From NCBI RefSeq assembly GCF_003369915.1, contig NC_046677.1:16758913-16822912 (forward strand): DNA of 64,000 nt, in the 5' to 3' direction. Position numbers and translations under genes: made by a program. A model generated the notes under the pieces. The model was given only the letters and a program-made list of their open reading frames with translations. It was not told the origin of the DNA and made no database searches. The stretch is from Drosophila miranda (taxonomy: Eukaryota; Arthropoda; Insecta; Diptera; Drosophilidae). The stretch's first letter is position 1. Each line of letters starts with the position of its first letter. Of this stretch, positions 22,513 to 35,699 are shown piece after piece.

Positions 22513-23612
22513 CGAGGGGGAACGTTGTGAGTTGCTGCGTACACCGCAACTCTACAGCTATACCCGATACTAAGTCAGTATGGCTCTCCTGCGGCAGACG
22601 ACGCTAATATTAAACGACACGACAAGGAGTGCGTGCGAGAGAGACAGAAAATCAATCTTAGCGTGACGTCGGGTGCTGCGTAGCCAGTGCAAATTGATTT
22701 GTTCCTTTTGGCTATAAAAATGATCTGATCTGATCCAGATTCAGCAATCTGATATATATGATCATTATCTATGATTCTGCGTTTTTAGTTTTCTCGAATC
22801 TGCAATATTGTGGATGCAACAGATTTTCGTCTTTTGTGGGGGCGGAAGGGGGTGGGGCGAAATTTTGAGATAAATGTTTTATAGTGAGATCTAACAGAAG
22901 TGCGGATACCAAATTTGTTACTCTAGCTTAATAGTCTCTGAGATTTGTGAATATCCCCAGATTTTCATCCTTTGTGGTGGCGGAAGGGGGTGTGGCGAAA
23001 TTTTGAAACAAACTCGTCTCGGTCCGATATATAGGATTGTGGATATCAAATTTGGTTGCTCTAGCTTTTATAGTCTCTGAGATCTAGGCGCTAATGTTTT
23101 ACTCTAAGCAAAGCCGCCTATGCTACGTGTGTGTGAGAGAGGCATGGCGAGAAAAAATGAAATTGTTTTCTTGATTCTGGCTATAATAATTATACGATCT
23201 GGTTCAGATTTCGCACTCTAGAAGATATGGTCATCTTCTACGATTCTGCGTTTTTAGTTTTCTCGTATCGTCGAAATTGTGGATGCCACAGATTTTCGCC
23301 CTTTGTGGGGGCGGAAGTGGGCGGGGCAAAGTTTTGAAATATTGTTGTAGCAGTGACATATCACAGAAGTCTGGATCCAAAACATCGTTGCTCTAGCTCT
23401 TATAGTCTTTGAGCACTAGGCGCTGAAGGGGACGGACAGACGGACGGACGGACAGACGGACAGACAGACATGGCTCAATCGACTCGGCTATTGATGCTGA
23501 TCAAGAATATATATACTTTATGGGGTCGGAAACGATTCCTTTTGGACGTTACACACATCCACTTTTACCACAAATCTAATATACCCCAATACTCATTTTA
23601 AGTATCGGGTAT
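22513..23612 (+). mobile_element. Helitron-like element H3 (subfamily B)
   Basis: Full length (about 1.1 kb). The second half differs from H1, H2, H4 and H5: it carries ggcgctaatgttttactc and gccgcctatgctacgtg, which it shares only with H6. It lies 76 bases outside the inner edge of the left arm. Its first half is nearly the same as that of H2, including tgctgcgtacaccgcaac and gcggcagacgacgc. Confidence 0.8.
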
Positions 23613-26600
23613 AATAATGGAAACATCGAAAAGAAATTTTTGTTGTCGGCTAGGCTTCCAGTCCGTCATGTGTTCTATGGCATGCGATGGAGCCTTGAGG
23701 GCTCGTCATTGTTTAACCATTTTTTACGACGACACAAAAAGAGTGGTAAACAAGACTTTTTGGCAGATACAGTTATGTACGTTGAAGTAGATCGACGTAA
23801 GTCGGAACTCTTGTGGAGAATGGGTTAGCTAGTGGTAAACTAATGACAAATGGTTTGGTTTTCGGGGGCACTACTCTCAGTCATTTTAATAGAAGCGAAT
23901 TTAATAAAGTTGTAGGAAAAAATATTGTATGTCTGTGTGAAAGTGAAGAATGAGGTTGAGTGGAACGGAGAGTGTAGACTGGTGCCATGTCCAATTCACA
24001 CCATGAGCCCATTAAAATTGTGCAATGTTTGGGGAAGCAGCCTCGTTTGGTCGGCGCTTTCGGTCAACAGATGTGCGCTTGACTTGCACACAAAGTGGCA
24101 TGGCTCTGCAGGCCATCCTCTGTCCTGTGCCCTCATCCCTGCCTCCCAGTGTGTTTATAGGATTTGTGTTCACATTCTCTCCGTATGCTTGGGCACAAAA
24201 AAACTAAAAAAACATCCGCCTGTAAAATGCTCCGAAAATTCTCTGCAACTTCTGCCAACAGCACCCCCTACAATGAAAGAAATGTTGCCTCTGGTTGTGG
24301 AACAAAAACCATGGCTCTGCTTGGAATCAACTTTTTTCCCTTCGCCCATTTTCCCCTTGTTTTGTTTTAATGGAGCCGTGTGTGGCGTGTAAATATTTTA
24401 CCCTTTTCTGGGGGCTTACAGACTTGTGAGGCGGCTCGTTTCAGTTCGGTTCAGCTTTGGAACTTGTTTTTACGGTCTGCAAACATCGTGGGGTACCACA
24501 CCATACCATAGCTGGTAGTGTCTAACGAGCGGTAAAAAGCCTGGGAGCCTGAAAAATATGAGAAATTGAACATCAAGCTGATTGCAGTTCATATAGCATA
24601 TATATATAGGTATGCTGGAGAAATTAAACCTTTGGTTTTAAATGTTTGATTGCAGTGGGAGTCGATAGGAGAGGGAATCAAGAAAAAAAAGATTACGTTT
24701 CTGGTACCCTAGCAGATCGATATTTTCCCTATGAAGGATGGAAGGATACCCAAAGGTAATAAAAATATTTCTGTGAAAACCTATGATTATGTTATCGAAT
24801 ATTTTACTATATTTTGAAAAATCTATGATGATTATAAATTCATTCTAATCACATGGGGTACAAAATGATTCCCTATCGAATATCAGCCCAAAATTAGGAA
24901 TTCTCCAGCTTATTTTCAGAAATATCGTTATTCCATAGGTCTCTTGCTCAGTGCCTCCGCCGCTCACAGCATCTTTCCGAGCACCGAGAGCAAACAATTG
25001 TTGTGACTCAAAACCAGAAAGGAGAGGAACGGGGGAGTGGTAGTGGTGAGTCCGAGAAGAATGACAGACCAGACAGGTGATAGATAACAAGGACAGTCTA
25101 TGGTCATTTTTCAACACCCACACCCGGGACACAGTCTCCTTCTCTAAGGGAAGAAAATAAAATGAAATCTGCCCCGAGCTGCCCAATAACGTGCCGCTGT
25201 CAGTCGGCTTAGGGGGGTTGATGGTACGAGTAATGGGGCATGCCGAGGGCAGTCACTAACTGCTGCTTATTCGTATCTATATGTCTCGACCTGCATGGAA
25301 TGTCTGTAATGTCGGCCTGCTTTTCAGAGCCTTGCCGATGACAGTGGCTAAAGCAATACAAATCTGCACAATTTCATCTGCTCAATGGCTTTCAAAAGGC
25401 TTAGAACAATAGAACTATTGGAAATGGAAGGCATTAGAGTGAAAATATACGTTGATGGCTTGTTGTATCCCTTAAACTAACTATACAAATTGAATGATAT
25501 TTTTTCTAAGAACAGGAAGAAGTTTTTTCACTCAAATTTGCTATAGATCTGAAAACGAGGTATGCGTGTGATTTAGTGGGCAGGCTTTGGAGGACTCCAG
25601 ATGTCGGGTAGATTATAGTTGTTGGATCGAAGTAAAAACACGCTTTCTCGGTTTCAATCTTGATTCAGAATTCTTATTCGGTTGTACGAGGGCTTCCATA
25701 TTTCAAGAAACCCGCCCGCAGGTTAGATCTACGTAGTATACTCGTACTCGTAACTGTGACTAAGAGGTACAGAAGCATGTTTCATTCATAAATATTCATT
25801 TATATTATTCGAGATTAATCGAATTTCGCAAATGTGCTTGCGTCTGCCCTTATAACTAACAGAACCATTGCTCGAATTTCCCATGGTTTTGCAATTAAGC
25901 AATGCACACAAAATACTCAGTGCTAGCCAAAGGAGTCTCCCAAGGATGATGATGTTAATTGGTCAATGATTTTGCACTGCAATGGAGCTAAAGATAGCTG
26001 CCCGCTTTTTGTCCAGGCGGAAGTATTCACCTTAATGAATAGTGCATTTGGTTTGACTTCCACTCATTGGATGCTGCCCTAATTACCATATCTAAAGCCT
26101 AATGAGCAAAATTGAAATAACACACAGATGCACAGAGCAGACCCACACAAACGGCTGTAAATTATATGCATTTAAATTTCCCATGCCAAGGATCTCTTCA
26201 AGGTTTGTGTTAGTGTTGTAAATGCTTGTGGGAAGTTCCTGGGACTTGTTGGCCTTTGCACCGATAGAAGTCGGGTCGTGCATTTAGGCCATTAGCAATT
26301 AATTGTAGATGTGAATATAACTTTAGCTCCGTTTTGTGGTCCTGAAATTTGACACTGGGTATGATGATTATTTTACGAGAATCTTCAAAATACTTTAACA
26401 TTTTCATTTCGAAATTCCCTCAAAAGCAAATATTATCTTTAGCAATTTTCTTCGCACATTTAAATGCAATTTCTGCATGCTGTTAGCTCTCAAGTTCTTG
26501 TGTCATGCCAGAGCAGACGTGCTCCATCCAATAGGCATGGCTGCGTCGACATGTCACCCCTTGTAGAGGCAGGGAAGGAAGGACCCCCCAGCCGGCACAG

Positions 26601-29557
26601 AACGAGGCTATTCCCATAGAGACGGGCCCAATGTCGCCTTCAAGTGGGAGCAGGATTTTCCTTTCTTTCGGATGCATTGCTTCTCCTTTTTTTTATTTTC
26701 CTTTATTTTTCTACTTTTGCCAGTCGTATCATATACTCACATAAAGCGAAAGGGCCTGGAGTGGTATGTGTATGTGGTGTATGGTAGGATTTTCAAAGCA
26801 AAATAAATGATATAAAGTGAAAATAAGATGAATAAAGCAGAGCAAGAAATATGCAAAGCGAAACGGAAAAACAATTAAATTCTTTCGTGATCCTTTGAGG
26901 CGACTTTGAAAGCATTTTTGTTGTGCCTTTAGCCTTTGCTAAATTGTTTGGCAGGGTTTTCAAAGTTTTTATTTGGCCTTAGTAAGTTCTTATAGTGTTA
27001 GATATTTTAAGCTTGAAAAGTCATATAGTCTTAAATCTGCTTTTTGTGAGCCTTGGGAGGACAGTCATTTTTGATGGACTTTGGGGAACATTTTTTGTGA
27101 ATCCTTTGGCAGGGCGTTTACATTAAACCTACAACCAATATCGAAATTTAAAAAATTCAGTATCGATATAATCTGTTGTGGTCAAAATAAACACACACAT
27201 CCCTAAGAGCCAATAAGGCTTCTATCTACTTACGGTTCGCTTTTCCAGAAGTATGCATTCTAGGAACATTTCGCTTGCCTTTAATCCGAAATACCACCAG
27301 GGTAAGCTGAGAGACCAGAACAAGCAGCTAGCAGACAATTACCTCTGTATTAAGGGTTTGTTATTAAAAAAATCCTGCCATGGCGAACGTATTTCTCGGC
27401 ACAAGTGAGTGGGTTGTAACAAAACGAAGAGAAGTGTACATAATTCACCAGGGAGATGTTGCTTTTCGCTTTTGTTATGTCAGGGAAAACATTCAAGAAT
27501 GCGACCATAAAGGGTACGGGAATAAAAACCAAGAGAAACTGAGAATAAGCACTAGTTTGGTTGTTGAAGGAAAAATAGACACACGAAAGGCTTAAATCAA
27601 CTGAAAATGCTGTACAAGTGGTCCACCCGGGGCCAAAGGATAATAGACAAAGGAAAAAGCAAAGTACAGCGACCGATTATTAAGCCAACATGATGAAGTC
27701 CAGCAAGTTGATTGAAGCTCTTAAAGTTGTTCCATTCTTCTTTTCTTTCTGTGGCTCGCTCTCTGTGGGAGTCCGAGCTTATCTATGAGTAGACGTATCT
27801 CCGTCTGCTCCTTTTGCGTCTACTAGTGTACATATATCCTTATAGTTCTCAACCAACGAGCCCTCGTTTTGTTTCCTTTTCCTGCCACGTTCCAATGACC
27901 GCTACAAGGATTCTCTGTCTGTTCCCAGCAGGTGGCGCTTTGCTACACTTTCGTTTCCGCTGGCTGCTTATAAACATTCTTATGTCAGAGTGGTGTGGTG
28001 AGTGAAGTAAAACTTGATAAATAACTCTACTCGCTGAACCGTTGGGGGTTATTCCAGGGTCTCAATTGAGCCAGTATTCATTGCATTAGGAGTAGTTTCG
28101 GAAACACTAAAGCTGCTGATACACGAAACGTGTTCAACCGACGACGCGTCCTTACAAAACACCGACGTCATCGTGAAAATCAATGCAAGTTTTCATCAAC
28201 TCATTTGACCGCCTCTCATATTCGAAAACATAACACTGGTTCTAAGAATATGTAATGAAATGAATCATGATAAACCAATGAAATTGTAGCTCCAATAAAA
28301 ACACACATCGTGAAGCTGCAGCTTCCCAAGGATCAACCTAAGTCTTCCTTTTGAAAGCCCCATTTCTATTGGTCAATATGTTGGCTCAACTGAACATGCA
28401 TTTACCATAAACCAACATCCAATGTCTTCGAGTGTGTGTGAGCGTGAAGGACTTAGGGTACAACGACTGCCGAAAAAGACGAGAGACCTAAAATTTATTT
28501 ATACAGTTTTCGAAAGTGCATCAAAACTTTGAAATAAACTTTTATTCGTATCTTTCGCAGGGACTTCGTTTGCATTTACGTTGCTGACGTTGGCTTAAAG
28601 TTCAGCTAAACTTTTCTGAGCTGCTGGACAGTATTTCTCTTTGGCAATATGCTGAGGAAACTTAGTTAGAAGATGCTCGGTTGACTTAGCTAAACAACTA
28701 CAATAACTGCAAGAGAATGGATGAAAAAAGTGAACAACGTATTTGGCTTTTGTGTGGAAGACACTGAGCAAAACAAGTTTGTCATCGATGCGGCATACAA
28801 AACAACAATAACCACAATAAGGCAACTTTCAACTAAATCTTGGCACAGTCCTAAAGCCGTAAACAAAAGAAGTCGGAGACACACCGCAGGTATAGTATTC
28901 TTGTTTATATTTCTACAATCTTAAAAGCACAATTCCGACCATGAAATTGATTTCTGGGTACTTTCTTCTCCAAAAATATTATATAAATTAAATCATTATA
29001 CCTTAGGGGAACAGTTGTACCCTTAATTAACACACATGAAGTATACCAGCTATATAGCACAAAAGTTCAAGTCCCTGCTAAGGTGAAATATCCTCCCCAT
29101 ATGAGAAAAACATTTCTAAAGGTTTGAATGCCTATTTACGTAGGAATAAGATTCCCCTAAAAGTGTTATATTCATGAATATACGGTTGAAAATTTACCAA
29201 GGCGTAATGTTCTAAGAAGGAGCATCGTTTTTCCACTAAAAAGTAAATGGGGATTTGCGTGGCTTGCATTAAAATTGTTGTCCAGGACCTGGTTTCCTTA
29301 AGGGTTTAATATTCCCTCCAAATTTAATTGTGGGCGCTTGTTGCATTCTTTCTAAATATGTTTTTTCCACTAATTAAATACTTTCCACAAACATTCCCCC
29401 CACATTTTTGTAAGAAAGAGATTGCTTAGAGTAAAAATATTCTTATAGAAGAGCCTTCGCTCCTAAACCATATTCCCTTACTCCACACTCGTCTTGTGTT
29501 TTTTTTCCTCGTAAATCTCATTTGCTTGCAACATTATGCATGACATCAGGCACTCAC
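23613..29557. other. Single-copy spacer, no supported gene
   Basis: AT-rich intron-like DNA. The 155-codon frame at 23925-24392 (+) and the 113-codon frame at 24845-25186 (minus) have no motif or paired splice sites. A possible minus-strand exon at about 27235-27310 (acceptor tctctcag, donor GTAAGT near 27226-27231) is open in one frame but could be chance. The stretch at 26480-26680 is relatively GC-rich, without a recognised product. Confidence 0.45.
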
Positions 29558-29613
29558 CGATAAAGTTTTCCCGCCTGGGGCTCCGGCCTTGGCTGTGGAT
29601 GAGGATGCGGCTG
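29558..29613 (-). CDS. Candidate small internal exon, third of a split gene
   Basis: This 56-base minus-strand block is bounded by an acceptor (ggtaattcag, with a second CAG three bases on: a tandem NAGNAG acceptor) and a GTGAGT donor. It can follow the exon at 32249-32377 in phase, reading RSPRREN. Another frame, AASSSTAKAGAPGG, looks more protein-like but would not fit that phase unless an exon lies between. The product is not recognised. Confidence 0.3.
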
Positions 29614-32248
29614 CTGAATTACCAGGAATGAAAACACACCACAAAAAATGCTCTCCTCCGGAAGTTTTCATTCATTTTTTTTGCTTGCTTCCGGTGCTGT
29701 CGATGCGTTTTGCCGCAACACCCAAAGACAACTTCTTCATATGCTTCAGATGTGGGTTTTATACCCTAGCAGAGGGTATTATGAGTTTGAGAGGACATTT
29801 TTAATGTTGAGGAACATTATTTATGGAGGATTTCTGGATCAACATAAAAATTAGATTTTACCTCTTTTTTCCGGAAGCGCCAATACATAATCATATGATA
29901 TTTTTGTATAGGGTATCTATGGATTCGGCTAACAAGCTCAATCTTCTTTATGCTTTTGGATGTTGTTTTTTGTCAGTAGCAAGAGCCTTTAAAAGTTGCC
30001 ATGCACCGCCTGGGTTTATAATGAGTTCGTGGGTCTCTATGTGTGCTGGGGCCTTTCATCTCTGCACTTTCTTGTTCCTTTTTGGTGTCTTTGCTGCTTT
30101 CATGCAACATTTTTCCCCTACTTGACACAACCCCTTCCTTGTTCCTTCTCCCTTTCTGTCTTTAGATTTGTTCAGGTCTTTTTGTCATGTGCACATTCCG
30201 TGAAAAATATATCAACTTGCTGGGCACTGCTGACAGCTCCAAGAAGGATTTAAAAAGGAACAAAATGAGCGAAAGAACTTTTTACGTTCTCCGGCAACAC
30301 AATTCGTGGTGCACCTTGTGGCCATTTTTGTTGCATTTGCAACGTAGTTTTTGTTGAATATTGCCTGTTCCCTGGAGCTGTTTCATATCTTTGTAGTGCC
30401 GTCTGGTGCCTGGAGATATGTGAAGTTTTCCAGCTTATATTTACTCTGCGAATAATGTCTGTTTTATCTTGGAGGTTGAGGATGCGCGGATTAATTGAAG
30501 TTTATGTTGGAGTTTTTCCTGGCCTTTTGGTGGAGAATTTCTTCTTAAATTTCATCCGCCTGTTGCATACTAATTGAAATGAAATTTCGTAAGTTTCTGT
30601 TTTCTTGGAAATTTTATGTATGTTTTTCCAAGTGTTTTATTAATTTATTTGTAAGAAAAACTGTAGATTTTTCATATCTTCCTTAACTTTTACTCATACA
30701 ATTATCCAGCCAAATTATTCTATGAATTCTATTTGTGTTTAAATATATTATAAAGTTTCTTTTTTTGTTGTACTTTGTACATTTTCCATACAACTTTATT
30801 CATGTTTTTGTATTTTTTAGTCTGAATTGGTGGTTTAATTTTGGATACAATCAAATATTCAAATTTCTTGGCTAACTTTTTAGACGTTTTAGACGTCATT
30901 TATTAATAAAGCATGTATAAACATTTTTTCCAAAACATAGAAGACTTCAAAAATTGCAGAAGTAAAATTTCTACAAATTTAGCATAAATAAAAGCCATAT
31001 TTTCTTGTTATTCTACAGACAATAAATAGTAAAAGCGAAGGAGCGCAACAGCCCGGAAGTGAATTGTTATAAGAAGAAGGTTTCCTTGAGGGTTTTGCTA
31101 TGGAGAGAGGTGGGGCTGGTGGTTTTATCCAAGTTGAGGAACAATTTGTGGTCATAAAGTGTCTGTCTGAGGTTTTATTGCGGTTATTAATTTGAATTAA
31201 TTAGCGACAAATCTGTGGGAGAAGGGGATTGTGGAATTAAAATGAGAACGGATGGGTGTTAGACTTTAGGCTGTGATAAATGGAAAGGTCTTCCAGAATT
31301 TTAAGATTTGAATAAATGTTACACGAAGAAGAGATACGATGGAAAGGCGGAACAACTTCGATTCCAGGCTATGATCTGCTTGCCCTTATTTTGTTTTGGT
31401 TTTTTCATATTTTTCCTTCCAAAATTGGTTCATATGTACTATGTGTATCCATCGCTAGTTTGCCTTTTCCTCTGGCTCATATTTCAGTTGCCGCTCTGGT
31501 ACAATTACGCTAAAATTGTTCTGTGCTGGTGGCAATGAATTCATTTAATTTTTCCCTCAGGCATTTAAACAATTTAACCAGCACGCGTACACACTTAAAA
31601 CAGAGGGGGTTACATGTTCCCCCTCGTTCCCCCTCAGCCAGCAGCCCACTGCACTTCAACTTTACACAAAACTGATAAAAGCTAGAAAAAACAAGAAACT
31701 AAAGCTTGTTGCCGGAGACCGCTGCTGGAAATACACTTTACTGAGGGTAGAGCTGAATATAAAAAATAGTTTTCAAATTAAAAAATATATTTTCTTCTTT
31801 GGAGAAAAAATAAGCTTTTAAAAAAGGCTAAGAATTTAAGAGTACAACTTTTCCAAAATTCAAGTGGGATTCAAGAGGAGTAAATCGTAAATCGTATATC
31901 GAAACATAGTTTAAATGAGTTGAAATAATCAGGATAAACAGTATTGGTCTTAGGTTAGTATTCTAAAGATTACTTTCATATGTTTATAGATGCAAATTTG
32001 GGTGGAACTCTATTAGAAATCTCATGATGAAAAATCAAAATATATGTACATACTCGTATGCCTTTAAGTTCACAAGTTCTCCTTTCTATCCATTATAAAA
32101 CTTGTGCCCAAAATGACCCACATGTAGGGGTATCAAAACACTTGGCGGCACCGAGTGCCAGTGAAAATGGAAAAATCCAAACACACAACACACAAAAGGC
32201 AGAGGAGGAGGCAAAGGAAAGTTTTTGACTTTTGCAAACATTACTTAC
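29614..32248. other. Spacer, probably intron; no supported gene
   Basis: AT-rich. A small inverted motif, tataccctagcagagggta, lies at 29760-29778; I believe it is a common Drosophila transposon-tail phrase. The open frames here have no splice support. Confidence 0.4.
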
Positions 32249-32377
32249 CCGTTTCGCCGAGTGTTGTAGTTTGCTGCATATGCTGCAAAGTGCTCGTACT
32301 CCCCACTAGATAACGCCTGGGTCGCTTTCACCGCCATCCGATCGAAGGCCGCCATATTGATGTGGCCATTTTTAAAG
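32249..32377 (-). CDS. Candidate internal exon with tandem acceptor, second of a split gene
   Basis: The minus-strand exon ends in GTAAGT (32243-32248) and begins after a tandem acceptor, gagcag: starts at 32377 or 32380 would add or drop one Ser. Only one frame is open. It includes NGHINMAAFDRMAVKATQAL and EYEHFAAYAANYN, with balanced fly-like codon use. It joins in phase (2) with the exon at 35384-35699 and leaves in phase 2. I do not recognise the protein. Confidence 0.5.
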
Positions 32378-32380
32378 CTG

Positions 32381-33620
32381 CTCAAACAAAATAAAGAGGA
32401 GGAAGAAGGACCGAATTTATAAGTGGAAAGAAGGTTAGAATGAAAGAGTGGAGAAAAGTGTGTTTTGTTCGATGATTAAAAGTCATGGGCCTTATATGCG
32501 ATGCAAAATGGTGCAGAACTCAAATGGTAAAGGGGTTATGGGAGGAAGTGGCTTTTGAAGGGAAAGAGGATTGAGAGAGGCTTTTGGGTACGGGTAGCTG
32601 TGCAACTAATCCAGCGACGGCCCCGTTTAATTATCGGTGTGAAAAGTCACTGTGAAACTCATTGCGGCATTGAAAATTGCTGAATGATGGGAAAAGGTTT
32701 ATTTCTGTTTTTGTGCGAGGTATTCGTAAAGCTCAAGGGTATATGGTGTTCGTTTAGATGTTGGTCTCAAAAAGTCTATGTCCAGGTTAATCTTGTGCAA
32801 CGGGCGCATGATAATCAAAACATCAGCGCCCCGTCCGGTCCGTTCAAGGCCCAATGGCGGGTCTCCGCCATTGCTCCAGTCCACATGTAGGATGTATCCC
32901 ATCTTCATGACGTAATTGAATTAAAATGTTGGTATATCTTAGTCGAAATGCATTTCCAAGCTTTCTTCTTTCTGCGCACAGATTATAATTCAGTATGAAT
33001 TGCCATACTACTCTATGGCTTTATAATTACGTTATATGCACATGCATACGTACATACATACATACATATATACTATTACTGGTTTGAATGTTTGTGAGAG
33101 CTGACTGGTGTGCATGTGTGCCTAATGAGGTCAATTGTGACCACTGTGCCCTGGTTGCCGATGCATACTTTATTGTTTGTTTCTGCTCGGCATCGTTTGG
33201 CCCAAAGGACTAATTCATATGCCGGGTCTACGGGGGAATACGAGTATGCGTTGTTTTAGTGGGCATTTACGTGGTTAAATGCGTCCATGGGGTGAATTAA
33301 AAGAGCAGTGAAATGACGGGAAAACTGCATTTTAATTTAGTTTTCAATAAAATTTTTCTTTTACAGAAAAGTAGCTAAATCGAAAAAAAAAAAAATTGAA
33401 TTGGAAACTTAAACTTTTACATTATTTTCTCCCAATAATCCAATCGAAAGCTTAAAATAAAATATTTACCAAACAAAAAACAAATAGTCGAAGCATTAAA
33501 ATTTTAAGCAAATTAAAAACAGCATTTAGCTGGAATATTGACTTTTTTTTTTTTGCATCTGATAATTCCATCAAGCACTTTAAAGTCATTTGAAAATAAA
33601 TACTCCAAAATAATACAAAA
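32381..33620. other. Spacer, probably intron
   Basis: No exon signals that I trust. A short catacata run lies at 33050-33066, and the stretch just before Helitron H4 is A-rich. Confidence 0.4.
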
Positions 33621-34559
33621 CGAGGGGGAACGTTGTGAGTTGCTGCGGAGACCGCAACTCTACATTTATACCCGATACTTAGTCAGTATGGCTCTCCTCC
33701 GGCAGACGCCGCGAATATTAAACGACACGACAAAGAGTGCGTGCGAGAGAGACAGAAAATCAGTCTAAGCGTGACGTCGGGCGCTGCAAATTGATTTGTT
33801 CTTTTGGCTATAAAAATGATCTGATCTGATCCAGATTCAGCAATCTGATAGATATGATCATTATCTATGATTCTGCGTTTTTAGTTTTCTTTTATCCTCA
33901 ATATTATGGATGCAACAGTTTTTCGTCCTTTGTGGGGGCGAAAGGGGGTGGGGCGAAATTCTGAGATATACGTTTTATAGTGAGATCTAACAGAAGTGCG
34001 GATACCAAATTTGGTTACTCTAGCCTTAATAGTCTCTGAGATTTGTGGATGCCCCAGATTTTCGTCCTTTGCGGGGGCGGAAGGGGGTGTGGCGAAATTT
34101 GGACACGAAACGGTCAAGGTCCGATATCACAGGAGTGTGGATACCAAATTTGGTTGCTCTGGCTCTTATAGGTTCTGAGATCCTTGAACTCATATTTTGC
34201 AATTGGCAAAACCGACCATGAAACCTGTGTGTTAGAGAAAGACAGAGCGAGAAAGAATGAAATTGTTTTCTTGATTCTGGCTATAATAATTATACGATCT
34301 GATGGAGATTTTGCACTGTAGAAGATATGGTCATCCTCTACGATTCTGCGTTTTTGGTTTTATCGTATCTTTAAAAATGTGGATTCCACAGATTTTCGTC
34401 CTTTGTGGGGGCGGAAGTGGGCGGGGCGAAGTTTTGAAATATTTTTGTAGCAGTGACATATCACAGAAGTCTGGATCCAAAACATCGTTGCTCTAGCTCT
34501 TATAGTCTTTGAGCACTAGGCGCTGAAGGGGACGGACAGACGGACGGACGGACAGACGG

Positions 34560-34598
<39 letters not shown>

Positions 34599-34741
34599 GG
34601 GCTCAATCGACTCGGCTATTGATGCTGATCAAGAATATATATACTTTATGGGGTCGGAAACGATTCCTTCTGGACGTTACACACATCCACTTTTACCACA
34701 AATCTAATATACCCCAATACTCATTTTGAGTATCGGGTATA
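33621..34741 (+). mobile_element. Helitron-like element H4
   Basis: Full length (about 1.12 kb), very similar to H1 throughout. It has a longer GGAC/AGAC microsatellite (34531-34600, with a pure CAGA run at the end). It lies between the candidate exons at 32.3 and 35.5 kb, so if that gene model is right this is an intronic insertion. Confidence 0.8.
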
Positions 34742-35383
34742 AAAATATATACATATACGTGCAAATTAATGCCAGAGATTCCACTCTTCAACGCGTCCAT
34801 TAAATTATATAAAAATAAATAATGGTTAAAAGCGAAAACCTCTTTATAGTCCCTTTTTTCCATGGCATGGGAAATGATTTTTATTCTCGTCGCTTGGTAC
34901 GCAATCATTTATTTGGCCCCTCTGTGGTTAATTAAATTTTAAAAAAACATAAATAAATATAAATATAAATGAGTGCATTAATATATATTCTCAAACGAAA
35001 CCCGAATGCGAAATCCAATTCCTTGTGGATGCTGATGCGCATGAGCAATATATTAATCATAGACCCTTTGCCGAAGATATTAATTTGGTACGCTTTTTGC
35101 AGATGCTGCTGTACTGTCGGTTTATTTATTGTGCGTTTCAAACTCAATCGGGTTTACACAGAAACTCTAACACCGTTGGTGACATTTTAATCATCTTTTT
35201 ATATAAAAGCAAATCGATTAAATGGGATTAGCTATATTAGATTTTTGCATTGTTGTTATATTTTTAAGCTTAAAGTATGCCCATGTTTGTTTCTCGTCGG
35301 TAGAAAAGGCATCGTATAACATCAGGATAAGTATTGATGTAACATCAATCAAATTGGGTGGGTTCCAGGCAAATTCAACTTAC

Positions 35384-35699
35384 CGCTGCAAACAGTTCTC
35401 CCTTTCGCCCAATGCCAGTTTAACAATATCCGCAAACACAGGAATAACAACCCAATCATTGGGTTTGCCCAATGTCGTTCCCGTTAATGGTATGGCAGCG
35501 GATGATGTTGGTGGCTGCTCCGCATTGCTGTTGCCAGCCACAGGCACGGTCTCTGTTTCCGGTGCCGACATTGCATTCATACCGGAAGTGCCTGTTATGC
35601 CAACTGCTCGCCCACTCGCACTCGCACTTGTCGACGGTCTCTCATCTGTATCCATTGATGTGGTAGCTCCTCCTCCAGATGAGATGACTTGAACTTCGC
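35384..35699 (-). CDS. Candidate exon, Ser/Thr/Gly-rich, first visible of a split gene
   Basis: The minus-strand frame from an acceptor (gataagcag, 35700-35701) to a perfect GTAAGT donor (35378-35383) codes 104 full codons. It reads SSGGGATTSMDTDERPSTSA, a low-complexity middle, then a folded-looking end, KPNDWVVIPVFADIVKLAL followed by GERENCLQ. It leaves in phase 2, matching the exon at 32249-32377. Upstream in another frame, HLWQKQAIVLNEQGLPQSL leads into the same region, so a one-base deletion near 35697 is possible. The product is unknown. Confidence 0.5.

Noticed and set aside
27232..27310. Possible minus-strand exon with GTAAGT donor
   Set aside because: One short open frame with no phase partner and no motif.
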